A stretch of DNA of 47,937 bases from an uncultured Pseudomonas sp. (GCF_946886105.1 NZ_CAMPHV010000044.1:1-47937), one strand, 5' to 3'; numbered from the stretch's first letter, positions 37,435 to 46,153 are shown. Notes: a model not told the origin generated them from the letters alone. A program made the numbers and translations.

Positions 37435-39486
37435 ATGCCCCACCGAGTTCTGATCGTTACCGGCAACACCAGCCACGCGGACGCCTTGCAAAGCATTCTC
37501 GCCAGAGCCCAGGACGGCAGCTTTGTCAGCGAGTGGTCGACCAACCTGCACGATGCCCTGGTGCGTCTGAATGCTGCCGCCAAGGAGGCCGTGGATGCGA
37601 TTCTGGTCGAGCTGGACCTGGCCGACAGCAAAGGCCTCGACACCTTCGACCAACTCTTCGCTCTGGTGCCGTGGATTCCGCTGATAGTCCTCAGCGAGCC
37701 CGAGGACGAGCGACAAACCTGGGAAGCCATTCAGCTCGGCGCCCAAGGCAGCTTCAGCCCGGATCATTTCGATAGCTACCTGGTGCCGCAATCGCTGCAC
37801 GCCATCATTCAGCGCCGGGCCGTCGAGGAAGCGCTGATCATCGAAAAGGCGCGGGCCAACATAACCCTCGAGTTGCTCAGCGATGCGGTCATCGGCACCG
37901 ACATGTGCGGCAAGGTCGACTACCTCAACAGCGCTGCGCAAGAACTGACCGGTTGGCTCGACGCCGAGGCGCGCGGGCAACCTATCGAGAACGTCATGCG
38001 CCTGGTCAACGGCGATACCCGCGAACCCACCGCCAACCCCGTGGTGCAGGTGCTGCGCAAGGACCTTTGCCAACGCCTGACCAGCGGCATCAACCTGATC
38101 AGGCGCAACGGCAGCGAAGTGGCCATCGAGGACTCGGCCGCGCCCTTCCATGACTCCATGGGCCGGATCAAGGGCGCGGTGCTGGTGTTCCACGGCACAC
38201 ACAGCGCGCACCAGCTGCCGCGAAAAACCGCCCGGATGGCGCAGTACGAGATGCTCACCGAATGGCCCAACCGCGCCCTGCTCGACGACCGCATCGCCGT
38301 GGCCAAATACCGCAGCGCGCAACTGGCACTGCTGTATATCGAGCTCGACCCGCAGCGCCTTGGCGAACCGATGCTGCACGCGGTAACCCACTGCCTGAGC
38401 GATTGCGTGCGCAGCTCGGACACCGTCATGCGCCTGGGCGACACCGAATTCGTCGCGCTGCTCGATACCAGCGACCCGCCGGAGGATGCCGCGCGTGCCG
38501 CGGTAAAGATACTCGCGGCCCTGGCCGCCCTGCACCAAGGTTATCGCCTGCCGCTGCGCGCCAGTATCGGCATCAGTACCTACCCGAGCGACGCCGAAGA
38601 TGCCGAGGGCCTGATCCAGAGCGCCAGCGTGGCGATGTTCCAGAGCAAGGAGCAAAGCCGCGACCCCTATCACTTCCTCAAACGCGAGCTGGAGCTGCGC
38701 GCGATCGAGCGCCGCCTCATAGAAGCCCATCTGCGTATCGCCCTGTCGCGCAACGAACTGGTGTTGTTCTACCAACCCAAGGTCGACCTCAGTACCGGCC
38801 TGATCAGCAGCGCCGAAGCGCTGATCCGTTGGCTGCACCCCACCTGGGGGCTGCTGCCACCGGCGCGCTTCGTGCCGGTCGCGGAAGCGTGCGGCCTATT
38901 GCCGCCGATCGGCGGCTGGGTGCTGCGGCAAGCCTGCCTCCAGGCCAAACGCTGGCAGAACAGCGGCTACGCCCTGGCCTCGGTGGCCGTGAACATCTCC
39001 ACCACGGAATTCCGTCGCCAGGGCTTCGTCGCCAGCGTGCGCGATGCCCTGGCCACGAGCGGCCTGCAAGCCAAGTGCCTGCAGTTGGAAATCGCCGAAA
39101 GCGTATTGATGCGCGCGCCCCATACCAGCGCCGAGATCCTCAGGCAGCTCAAGGACATGGGCGTGCAACTGGCGGTGGACGACTTCGGCACCGGTTACTC
39201 GAGCCTCAGCGAGCTCAATCGGCTACCCATAGACGTGCTGAAAATCGACCGTTCGTTCGTCAGCGACATCCGTGCCACCAACGGCATAGTCGTCAGCGCG
39301 GTGATCGCCATGGGCAACAGCCTCAAACGGCGGATCGTCGCCGAAGGCATCGAGGAACAGGCGCAACTCGACTTCCTCCAGGCGCGGCAGTGCGACGAAG
39401 GTCAGGGCTTTCTGTTCAGTCAGGCGGTCAATGCGCAGGACTTCACCAGCCTCCTGCGCAACGGTATCAGCCGCTGCGCGGGTTAG
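37435..39486 (+). CDS. Cyclic di-GMP phosphodiesterase: pseudo-receiver, PAS, degenerate GGDEF, EAL
   Basis: 683 residues. A receiver-like domain (1-125) keeps an Asp at the phospho-acceptor position (61) but lacks the acidic pair. A PAS domain spans about 145-260. A GGDEF domain has its motif decayed to LGDTEF (334-339), so it is not a cyclase and may bind GTP. The EAL domain (about 430-680) has Glu461 (EALIR), VNIS, LEIAES, DDFGTGYSS, LKIDRSF, AEGIEE and the final Q, all catalytic residues present. It should hydrolyse cyclic di-GMP. GGGAG lies 10 nt before the ATG. The TAG stop is the first three bases of an inserted repeat. Confidence 0.9.
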   Translation: MPHRVLIVTGNTSHADALQSILARAQDGSFVSEWSTNLHDALVRLNAAAKEAVDAILVELDLADSKGLDTFDQLFALVPWIPLIVLSEPEDERQTWEAIQLGAQGSFSPDHFDSYLVPQSLHAIIQRRAVEEALIIEKARANITLELLSDAVIGTDMCGKVDYLNSAAQELTGWLDAEARGQPIENVMRLVNGDTREPTANPVVQVLRKDLCQRLTSGINLIRRNGSEVAIEDSAAPFHDSMGRIKGAVLVFHGTHSAHQLPRKTARMAQYEMLTEWPNRALLDDRIAVAKYRSAQLALLYIELDPQRLGEPMLHAVTHCLSDCVRSSDTVMRLGDTEFVALLDTSDPPEDAARAAVKILAALAALHQGYRLPLRASIGISTYPSDAEDAEGLIQSASVAMFQSKEQSRDPYHFLKRELELRAIERRLIEAHLRIALSRNELVLFYQPKVDLSTGLISSAEALIRWLHPTWGLLPPARFVPVAEACGLLPPIGGWVLRQACLQAKRWQNSGYALASVAVNISTTEFRRQGFVASVRDALATSGLQAKCLQLEIAESVLMRAPHTSAEILRQLKDMGVQLAVDDFGTGYSSLSELNRLPIDVLKIDRSFVSDIRATNGIVVSAVIAMGNSLKRRIVAEGIEEQAQLDFLQARQCDEGQGFLFSQAVNAQDFTSLLRNGISRCAG

Positions 39487-39629
39487 CAGACCGTTGAAAA
39501 ACGTAGGCGAGGCAGCCGAGACAAGGCAAAAACAGGCGAGGAAGCGGAGTTTACGGGTTGTAAATGAGCATTCCGAGCCTGTTTTTAACGCCGTATCGGC
39601 AACGTAGGTAGTTTTTCAACGGCCTGCTA
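39484..39629. repeat. 146-bp foldback element (MITE-like)
   Basis: Ends are 19-bp inverted repeats, TAGCAG(A/G)CCGTTGAAAAAC, differing at one base. Inside, AAAAACAGGC (39528-39537) pairs with GCCTGTTTTT (39577-39586), and TTTAC/GTAAA (39550-39564) forms the tip. All pairs are centred near 39557, so the whole unit folds as one long hairpin. There is no coding capacity. It resembles small non-autonomous elements or REP units. It could also terminate transcription from the EAL gene. Confidence 0.8.
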
Positions 39630-39732
39630 GCAGGACGCAGCGCTGCACAGGAGTCGGTACACGGCCGCGCGCCCGAGCGAGGGATTTCAGGCTATCCTTG
39701 CCGGCCTGTTTTTCCACCCATGGAACACCTCG

Positions 39733-40266
39733 ATGAAGGCTCAGCTCGAAGAACTGATCAGCAAAATAAGCTCGGGCTGCATGACCCCCGAAGAAGTCGC
39801 GCACATCGCCGACGAAGCCGCCCAGGCCTACGCCGACCCGCAGGCCTTTCTCGCCGCCAACCCGGATATCAACTACGACGACAGCTTCCCGATTCCGCTC
39901 GGCGAATGGGTGGTGGTCGGCAGCCTGCCGGACACCGTGCTGTTCCAGGCCGACGACTACGAGCAGCTGTTCCAGCAGGTCGTCGACTCCTTCGGCCCGC
40001 AGGTGAGCTTCGTGCTCAAGCCCAAGCAATTGGCGAAAACCGAAGCGCTGAAAGCGCTGAACCGCATTCAGGTGCAGCTCAGCAGCCTGTCACCGGAAAC
40101 CAAAGGCTATGTGCTGCTGGACTTCAGCGAACCGCTGGACGACGAACTGCAAGCGGTATTGGTTTACACCAGCGATTTGGCGCGGGTGATGGAACTGGCC
40201 GTGGAAGTCGGCATCTACGCCGCACCGGCGTACGAAAGCCTCAAAGCCGCCCAGGCCGCGGAATAA
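39733..40266 (+). CDS. Conserved protein of unknown function
   Basis: 177 residues, acidic and soluble, no signal peptide. N-terminal helix (KAQLEELISKISSGCMTPEEVAHIADEA), a DINYDDSFPIPLGEW segment near 55, then an alpha/beta pattern with repeats of VLLDFSEPL and VLVYTSDLARVMELAVEVG. I do not recognise a named family. Single gene with an ATG 39733 start and a poor RBS; it follows the foldback element and is followed by repeats. Confidence 0.75.
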   Translation: MKAQLEELISKISSGCMTPEEVAHIADEAAQAYADPQAFLAANPDINYDDSFPIPLGEWVVVGSLPDTVLFQADDYEQLFQQVVDSFGPQVSFVLKPKQLAKTEALKALNRIQVQLSSLSPETKGYVLLDFSEPLDDELQAVLVYTSDLARVMELAVEVGIYAAPAYESLKAAQAAE

Positions 40267-40277
40267 ATCGCAGCCCC

Positions 40278-40353
40278 GTAGCCCGGATGCAATCCGGGGA
40301 AATCTTCCAGATACTCGACTTCCCCGGATTGCGCCAAGGCTTATTCGGGCTAC
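40278..40353. repeat. Paired GTAGCCCGGAT repeat
   Basis: Left arm GTAGCCCGGATGCAATCCGGGG and right arm with the GCGCCAAGGCTTATTCGGGCTAC variant. Starts 12 bp after the stop of the preceding gene. Part of a 405-bp intergenic stretch (40267-40671) filled mainly with repeats. Confidence 0.85.
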
Positions 40354-40363
40354 GCACGATCAA

Positions 40364-40428
40364 CTGTGGGAGGGGCTTTAGCCGCGACAGCCGCCACTGG
40401 AAACTTGACGCTGAAGCGCCTCCCACAG
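40364..40428. repeat. CTGTGGGAGG inverted repeat
   Basis: CTGTGGGAGG (40364-40373) and CCTCCCACAG (40419-40428), with GGCTTTAGCCGCGACAG following the left arm: the common GTGGGAGxGGCTTxAGCCGCGA repeat of Pseudomonas. Confidence 0.75.
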
Positions 40429-40437
40429 CGCGCTTTC

Positions 40438-40504
40438 GTAGCCCGGATGCAATCCGGGGCCGGTTTCCGAGGTTAAAAACTTTCCCGGATTTCATCCGGG
40501 CTAC
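40438..40504. repeat. Paired GTAGCCCGGAT repeat
   Basis: Two facing arms, GTAGCCCGGATGCAATCCGGGG and ATTTCATCCGGGCTAC, around about 23 bp. Confidence 0.87.
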
Positions 40505-40671
40505 AACCGATCGCCATTGGTCGCTCCCCCGCTCCGACGTGTGAAGCAGCGAAACGGCTGTCGAACCCGGCGCAATAAGCCGACAACAATGGCAATACAT
40601 TGGCCTGGGCCTCCTCTGCCGGCGCTCTCATCGCTCACCTAAACTGACGCACCTTTCCTGGAGTTTGCGCA

Positions 40672-41760
40672 ATGAGCTTGATGATATGGGGCTACCTGAT
40701 CGCCGGTTTGATCCTGCTGGTAGCCGGCGCTGAAGTATTGGTGCGCGGCGCCGCCAAGTTGGCGGCTCAGTTCGGCATACCGCCGTTGATCATCGGCCTC
40801 ACGGTGGTGGCGTTCGGCACCAGCGCGCCGGAAACCGCGGTCAGCGTACAAGCCGCGCTGGATGGCAAGGGCGACCTGGCAATCGGCAATGTGGTGGGCA
40901 GCAATATCGCCAACGTGCTGTTCATCCTCGGGCTTACCGCTCTGATCGCGCCCCTGGTGGTATCGCGCCAACTGATCCGCCTGGACGTGCCGATCATGAT
41001 CGGCGCCAGCCTGCTGACCTTCGCCCTGGCCTGGGATGGCAGCCTGGGCAAGCTCGATGGCCTGCTGCTGTTCGGCGGCATCCTGGTCTACACCGCCTTT
41101 CTGATCGTCAGCGCCCGCCGCGATAAAAGCGCGAACGCGGACGATGAATTCACCAAGGAATTCGCCCTGGACGAGCCGGCCAAGCCCTATGCCTGGCTGC
41201 TCAACGCAGTACTGATAGTGATCGGCCTGGTGCTGCTGATCAGCGGTTCGAACTTCCTGGTGGAGGGAGCGGTAAGCCTGGCCCGCGCCCTGGGCTTGTC
41301 GGAGCTGGTAATCGGCCTGACCGTGGTCGCGGTCGGCACTTCCCTGCCGGAGCTGGCCACCTCGTTGCTGGCGGCCATTCGCGGCGAGCGCGATATCGCG
41401 GTGGGCAACATCGTCGGCAGCAATATCTTCAACCTGCTCTGCGTGCTCGGCCTGGCCTCGCTGGTAGCGCCCCAGCCCATCGCCGTGGCGGCCAACGCTC
41501 TAGCCTTCGACTTTCCGGTAATGATCGGGGTGGCCATCGTCTGCCTGCCGATCTTCTTCTCCGGCTATCGCATCAACCGCTGGGAGGGGTTGTTGTTTCT
41601 GGGCTACTACACGGCCTACACCCTGTACCTGGTGCTCAGCGCGTCCGGCCGGCCGTTGGCCGATCAGTTCGCCCACGCCATGCTCGGCTACGTCCTGCCG
41701 TTGACCGCCGTGACCCTGGCGGTGATCGCCGTACAATCGTGGCGAAAGTCCGCCAGCTAG
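40672..41760 (+). CDS. Calcium/sodium antiporter, YrbG family
   Basis: 362 residues with about ten helices and two alpha repeats: VAFGTSAPETAVS...GNVVGSNIANVL (near 45-85) and VAVGTSLPELATS...GNIVGSNIFNLL (near 220-260). This is the K+-independent bacterial Ca2+/Na+ exchanger fold. It likely exports Ca2+. GGAG lies 10 nt before the ATG. A GTTCCCACGT hairpin follows. Confidence 0.92.
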   Translation: MSLMIWGYLIAGLILLVAGAEVLVRGAAKLAAQFGIPPLIIGLTVVAFGTSAPETAVSVQAALDGKGDLAIGNVVGSNIANVLFILGLTALIAPLVVSRQLIRLDVPIMIGASLLTFALAWDGSLGKLDGLLLFGGILVYTAFLIVSARRDKSANADDEFTKEFALDEPAKPYAWLLNAVLIVIGLVLLISGSNFLVEGAVSLARALGLSELVIGLTVVAVGTSLPELATSLLAAIRGERDIAVGNIVGSNIFNLLCVLGLASLVAPQPIAVAANALAFDFPVMIGVAIVCLPIFFSGYRINRWEGLLFLGYYTAYTLYLVLSASGRPLADQFAHAMLGYVLPLTAVTLAVIAVQSWRKSAS

Positions 41761-41770
41761 AGCGCCTATC

Positions 41771-41808
41771 GTTCCCACGTCGAGGCGTCGAACCGCCCAC
41801 GTGGGAAC
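41771..41808. repeat. GTTCCCACGT inverted repeat
   Basis: GTTCCCACGT (41771-41780) and ACGTGGGAAC (41799-41808), a perfect 10-bp pair with an 18-bp loop. A common Pseudomonas intergenic hairpin that may also terminate the antiporter transcript. Confidence 0.75.
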
Positions 41809-41838
41809 GCAGTTGGCGACGCGCCGCCTCGCAGTTCC

Positions 41839-41905
41839 GTAGCCCGGATGCAATCCGGGGCAGGTTATGCAGCCAGCATCGCTTCCCGGATTGCATCCGG
41901 GCTAC
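41839..41905. repeat. Paired GTAGCCCGGAT repeat overlapping the alcohol dehydrogenase stop codon
   Basis: Two facing arms. Bases 41902-41904 (CTA) are the complement of the dehydrogenase TAG stop. Confidence 0.88.
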
Positions 41906-43071
41906 AACTCCCCATGCAACGCCTTCTCGAACAGGCGGCTGTACTGCGCCGCGCTGAAGGCGATCGGGTTGGTGCCGGCGGAGGGGTCGACTTCAGCCAT
42001 TTGCCCGACCTGCTCGATGCGTTTGTCGTCGATGCCGATCTCGCTGAGGCTGTGGGGGATGCCGACCTCGTTGCGCAGGTGCAGCACCCAGTCGAGCACG
42101 CCGACAAAACCGGGTTTGGCCAGGTTCAGGTAACGCGCCAATTTCTCCATCTGCGGCTCGATGCTGGCGCGGTTGGCCGCCAGCACGAACGGCATCAGCA
42201 CCGCGTTGAGCAAACCATGGTGCGCGTCGTAGAGCGCGCCGAGCGGGTGCGCCAGCGCATGCATCGCGCCCAGGCCACGCTGAAACGCGGTGGCGCCCAT
42301 GCTCGACGCCACCAGCATCTGCAGGCGCGCCTCGACATCCTCACCATGGCTTACCGCCCGCGGCAGGTACTGCTGCACCAGGCGCATGCCCTCCAGAGCG
42401 ATGCCCTCAGCCATCGGGTGGAACAGCGGCGAGCAATAGGCTTCGAGGTTGTGCGACAGCGCATCCATACCGGTCGCGGCGGTGATTTTCGGCGGCAGCC
42501 CGAGCGTCAGCTCCGGGTCGAGGATCACCAGCACCGGGAGCATCCTGGCGTGGAAGATGATGCGTTTGATATGCGCCTCATCGTCGGTGATCACCGAAGC
42601 GCGGCCGACTTCCGAGCCAGTGCCGGCGGTGGTCGGCACCGCCACCACCGGGGCCATGCCGGCAACGTTGACGCGGTTGCAGTTGTCGCCGATGTCCTCG
42701 AAATCCCACAGCGGCCGATCCTGGCCGACCATTAGGGCGATGGCCTTGCCGGCATCCAGCGCCGAGCCGCCGCCGAAGGCGATCACCCCGTCATGCTTAC
42801 CGGCCTTGTACGCCGCCACCCCGTCCATCACGTTGGTTCCGGTCGGGTTGCCCTTGATCCCATGGAACAGCCCGGCCTTCAGGCCATCGTCACGGCACTG
42901 CAGCAAGGCCCGGTCGATCAACGGCAACGCCGCCAGGCCGGGGTCGGTGACCAGCAGCGGCGCGCTCATGCCCAACTGCCGGCAGGCTTCGGGCAGTTCG
43001 CGGATACGGCCGACGCCGACGCGCACTGCGGTCGGGTAATTCCAGTTCATCCGGTAGCGATTCAGGTCCAT
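41902..43071 (-). CDS. Iron-containing alcohol dehydrogenase
   Basis: 389 residues of the group III family: NAD-binding GGGSALDAGK near residue 97, and the iron site indicated by GMDALSHNLEAY near 195 and a His-rich ALAHPLGALYDAHHGLLNAV near 270. Oxidises an alcohol or reduces an aldehyde. 8 bp after the aldehyde dehydrogenase gene. The start at MDLNRYRM (43071) is used; upstream in-frame sequence overlaps that gene. Substrate inferred from context to be an amine-derived alcohol. Confidence 0.9.
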   Translation of the reverse strand: MDLNRYRMNWNYPTAVRVGVGRIRELPEACRQLGMSAPLLVTDPGLAALPLIDRALLQCRDDGLKAGLFHGIKGNPTGTNVMDGVAAYKAGKHDGVIAFGGGSALDAGKAIALMVGQDRPLWDFEDIGDNCNRVNVAGMAPVVAVPTTAGTGSEVGRASVITDDEAHIKRIIFHARMLPVLVILDPELTLGLPPKITAATGMDALSHNLEAYCSPLFHPMAEGIALEGMRLVQQYLPRAVSHGEDVEARLQMLVASSMGATAFQRGLGAMHALAHPLGALYDAHHGLLNAVLMPFVLAANRASIEPQMEKLARYLNLAKPGFVGVLDWVLHLRNEVGIPHSLSEIGIDDKRIEQVGQMAEVDPSAGTNPIAFSAAQYSRLFEKALHGEL

Positions 43072-43079
43072 GGCGCGCC

Positions 43080-44468
43080 TCACAGTTGGGTCTTGAAATG
43101 AAAGGACTTCGGCCGAGTCAGGGACTCGTAACCGACGCTCGACAGGGTGCAACCGCGCCCGGAATTCTTCACCCCGGTCCAGGCCAGCGCCGGGTCGAGG
43201 TAGTCGCAGCGGTTGAGGAACACCGTGCCCGCCTCGACCCGGTCGGCCAGGGCCAGGGCGCTGTCGACATCGGCGCTGAAAATCGCCGCGGTCAGGCCGA
43301 ACTCGCTGTCGTTCATCAGCGCCAGGGCTTCCTCGTCGTCGCGCACTTTCTGGATGCCGACCACCGGGCCGAAGGATTCCTCGGTCATCACCCGCATGCC
43401 GTGGTGCACGCCGGTCAGCAGTTGCGGCGCCAGGTACGGCGTGCCGCGCCGGTCCAGGGGAAAATCGGCCGGGTCGATATGCGCGGTGGCACCCTGAGCC
43501 AACGCTTCGGCGATCTGATCGCGGACGAAATCCGCCGCCTCGGCCTTTACCAGCGGGCCGAGGGTGGTTTGCGGGTCGTCGGAGCGGCCCAGCTGGTATT
43601 GCTTGACCAACGCCACCGCACGCTCGACGAAGGCGTCGTACAGCGATTCGTGCACATAGATGCGCTCGATGCCGCAGCACGACTGCCCGGAATTGAAAAA
43701 GGCGCCGTCGATCGCGGTTTCCACCGCATGAGCGAGGTCGGCGTCGGCGCGCACGTAGGCCGGGTCCTTGCCGCCCAACTCCAGCCCCACGCCGATAAAG
43801 CGCCCCGCCGCCGCCCGCTCGACCATTGCCCCGCCCGGCACCGAGCCGGTAAAGGCGACATGGCGCACCGCCGGCGCCTGGATCAGCCGCTCGGTTTCCG
43901 CATGGCTCAGGTGCAGGTACTGGAACACCCCGTCCGGCAAGCCGGCCTCGACGAACGCCTCGACCATCCGCTCGGCGCACAACGGGGTTTGCGCCGAGTG
44001 CTTGAGCAGCACCGCATTGCCGGCCAGCAGCGCCGGCATCACCGCGTTCACCGCGGTCAGGTAGGGATAGTTCCAGGGCGCGATCACCAGCGCCACGCCG
44101 AGCGGTTCGCGGCGGATAAAGCGGGTGAAACCGGGTTTGTCCGGCAGCTGGATATCGGCCAGGGCGCTCTCGGCGATATCCGCCATATAGCCGGCACGCT
44201 CAGCGAAGCCGCGGATTTCGCCCGCGGCATAGCGGATCGGCCGGCCCATCATCCAGCACAGCTCTTCGGCCAGCTGGTCTTCCTTGGCGACGAAGGCGGC
44301 GATGGCCTTGCGGCCGATGGCCACGCGCTCGCTCAGCGGCGTGCGTTTCCAGGCCTGCTGCGCGCGCTCGGCCTTGGCCAGGGCGGCGGCGATCTGCTCG
44401 GCGCCGGCCAACTCGCGCTCGACGTACAGCGAACCGTCGATGGGTGAAATGCAGTGCAATTTGCTCAT
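43080..44468 (-). CDS. NAD(P)-dependent aldehyde dehydrogenase
   Basis: 462 residues. Catalytic Cys264 or 265 (GQSCCG), general-base Glu in LELGGKDP near 230, and the nucleotide site FTGSVPGG near 207. Oxidises an aldehyde to the acid. Of the succinate-semialdehyde/gamma-aminobutyraldehyde-like broad group. It lies between a glutamine-synthetase-like gene and an iron alcohol dehydrogenase, all minus strand. Confidence 0.92.
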   Translation of the reverse strand: MSKLHCISPIDGSLYVERELAGAEQIAAALAKAERAQQAWKRTPLSERVAIGRKAIAAFVAKEDQLAEELCWMMGRPIRYAAGEIRGFAERAGYMADIAESALADIQLPDKPGFTRFIRREPLGVALVIAPWNYPYLTAVNAVMPALLAGNAVLLKHSAQTPLCAERMVEAFVEAGLPDGVFQYLHLSHAETERLIQAPAVRHVAFTGSVPGGAMVERAAAGRFIGVGLELGGKDPAYVRADADLAHAVETAIDGAFFNSGQSCCGIERIYVHESLYDAFVERAVALVKQYQLGRSDDPQTTLGPLVKAEAADFVRDQIAEALAQGATAHIDPADFPLDRRGTPYLAPQLLTGVHHGMRVMTEESFGPVVGIQKVRDDEEALALMNDSEFGLTAAIFSADVDSALALADRVEAGTVFLNRCDYLDPALAWTGVKNSGRGCTLSSVGYESLTRPKSFHFKTQL

Positions 44469-44502
44469 TGCTCACTCCGTAGAATTCTGTCGCGATCCCT
44501 TC

Positions 44503-44570
44503 GTGGCCCAGATGCAATCCAGGGACTTCGGGTCCGGTTTGAAACCACCCCCGGATTGCATCCGGGCTAC
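44503..44570. repeat. Diverged paired GTAGCCCGGAT repeat
   Basis: The left arm is mutated (GTGGCCCAGATGCAATCCAGGG); the right arm is intact (CCCCGGATTGCATCCGGGCTAC). It is the most decayed copy in the window. Confidence 0.8.
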
Positions 44571-44594
44571 AACCGCAAGCTTTGCTTCCCATAG

Positions 44595-44663
44595 GGCGGA
44601 CATGCCGCAGGCTTGTCCGCCATTGAGGTAGACCACGGTGGACAAGGCTTCGCCATGTCCACC
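44595..44663. repeat. Two tandem short inverted repeats
   Basis: GGCGGACA/TGTCCGCC (44595-44621) followed by GGTGGACA/TGTCCACC (44637-44663). They share the pattern GGxGGACA...TGTCCxCC and look like related units in series. Confidence 0.65.
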
Positions 44664-44695
44664 CCACAAGTTGAATATCCATGGGCCTGGATCTC

Positions 44696-44763
44696 GTAGG
44701 GTGGATGACGCTTCACCCATCCACCAAAACGATGGTGGATGAAAAAAGCGTCATCCACCCTAC
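44696..44763. repeat. GTAGGGTGGATGACGCTT inverted repeat
   Basis: GTAGGGTGGATGACGCTT (44696-44713) and AAGCGTCATCCACCCTAC (44746-44763), 18 bp each and perfect. It lies 16 bp after the stop of the glutamine-synthetase-like gene and may end its transcript. Confidence 0.85.
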
Positions 44764-44779
44764 CCAGCCCATAGCGCAC

Positions 44780-46153
44780 TCAAATAATTTCGAAATAGCG
44801 ATCCAACTCCCAATCGCTGACATGCCGGCGGTACTCGCGTTCCTCCCATTCGCGGCTGGCGGCGAAGTGCTCGACGAACTCGTCGCCGAACAACTCGCGC
44901 GCCGCCGTCGAGCCCTTCAGGCGCTGCGCCGCGTCCCATAGCGTGCGCGGCAGGGCCAGTTGCTCGGGGTGCTTCTGCGCATAGGCGTTGCCGCTCACCG
45001 GGTCGCTCGGCTCCCACTGTTGCATCACCCCGTACAGGCCGGAGCCGATGGCCACCGACAGCGCCAGAAACGGGTTGCCGTCCGCCGCGCCGAGGCGATA
45101 TTCCTGGCGCTGGGATTTGTCCGTGCCGGGAATCACCCGCAGCGCGGCGGTGCGGTTTTCCACGCCCCAGGTCGCGTCGGTCGGTGCCCAGAAACCGGGA
45201 ATCAACCGCCGATAGCTGTTCAGCGTCGGCGCCACCATGCACAGGAATTCCGGCATCAGGCGCTGCTGGCCGGCGAGGAAATGCCGCTGGATCTTGCTCA
45301 TGTTGTGCGCCTGGCTGGGGTCGTGGAACGCCGACTTGCCGCTGGCCTTGTCGCGCAGCGAGACGTGGATATGCCCGCTCTGCCCCGGATACTTGCCCGA
45401 CCACTTGGCCATAAAGGTGGCCATCAAACCGTTGCGCTGGGCCAGCACCTTCATAAAGGTCTTGAACAGCGCGCCTTTGTCCGCCGCCGCTTCGGCGCGG
45501 TCGTAGGCGATCGCCGCTTCCAGTACGCCGGGGCCGGTTTCGGTGTGCAGGCCCTCGATGGGGAAATCCATTTGCTCGGCCATTTCCAGAATCTCGTGGT
45601 ACAGCTCGGCGTGCACCGAGTTGCGGATCATCGAGTAGCCGAACCAGTCCGGGGTGAATGGCTTGAGATTGCGAAAGCCCTTCTCGCGCGCCGATTCGGG
45701 CGTCTCCTCGAACATGAAAAACTCGTATTCCAGGGCCGCAAAGGCATCGAAACCCATCGCCTCGCAGCGCTGAATCACCCGACGCAGCGTGCCGCGCGGG
45801 CAGACCTTCTCCGCCGCTTCGGCGAACTCGCAGATAAACAGCAGCATGCCGCTCTCGAACGGAATATCGCGGCAGGTATGCGGCAACACGCGTACAGGCG
45901 CGTCCGGGTAGCCGGTGTGCCAGCCGGTGTACTGGGCGTTGTCGTAGAGCTGGTCCTTGACGTCCCAGCCGAGCACCACATCGCAAAAGGCGAAACCGCT
46001 GTCCAGGGCGGAAAAGAACTTGCTGCGGCTCAGGTACTTGCCGCGCATCACCCCATCGTTATCGAACACCCCGACCTTGACGTGGCTGAGGCCACGCTCC
46101 TCGATGATGCGCTTGGCATCCTCGACGGTTTTCACGTCACGCGGATTGAGCAT
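44780..46153 (-). CDS. Glutamine-synthetase-family enzyme (gamma-glutamyl-amine ligase type)
   Basis: 457 residues. N-terminal beta-grasp (KVGVFDNDGVMRGKY near 28-42) and C-terminal catalytic domain, with the Glu/His region IEGLHTETGPGVLE near 200, ATP/Arg site NRTAALRVIPGT near 330, and EYRLGAADGNP near 350. Too divergent and too short-ended to be the housekeeping GlnA; no adenylylation-loop Tyr was recognised. Enzymes of this kind (PuuA, IpuC, GlnA-like) glutamylate amines. With the two dehydrogenases it suggests breakdown of an amine or amino alcohol. Confidence 0.88.
   Translation of the reverse strand: MLNPRDVKTVEDAKRIIEERGLSHVKVGVFDNDGVMRGKYLSRSKFFSALDSGFAFCDVVLGWDVKDQLYDNAQYTGWHTGYPDAPVRVLPHTCRDIPFESGMLLFICEFAEAAEKVCPRGTLRRVIQRCEAMGFDAFAALEYEFFMFEETPESAREKGFRNLKPFTPDWFGYSMIRNSVHAELYHEILEMAEQMDFPIEGLHTETGPGVLEAAIAYDRAEAAADKGALFKTFMKVLAQRNGLMATFMAKWSGKYPGQSGHIHVSLRDKASGKSAFHDPSQAHNMSKIQRHFLAGQQRLMPEFLCMVAPTLNSYRRLIPGFWAPTDATWGVENRTAALRVIPGTDKSQRQEYRLGAADGNPFLALSVAIGSGLYGVMQQWEPSDPVSGNAYAQKHPEQLALPRTLWDAAQRLKGSTAARELFGDEFVEHFAASREWEEREYRRHVSDWELDRYFEII

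Noticed and set aside
40278..40504. CRISPR array
   Set aside because: The repeats are inverted pairs of palindromes with irregular spacing and no unique spacers of equal length.
43086..44447. 453-codon plus-strand frame opposite the aldehyde dehydrogenase
   Set aside because: Shadow frame; the minus strand encodes a complete dehydrogenase with catalytic Cys and Glu.
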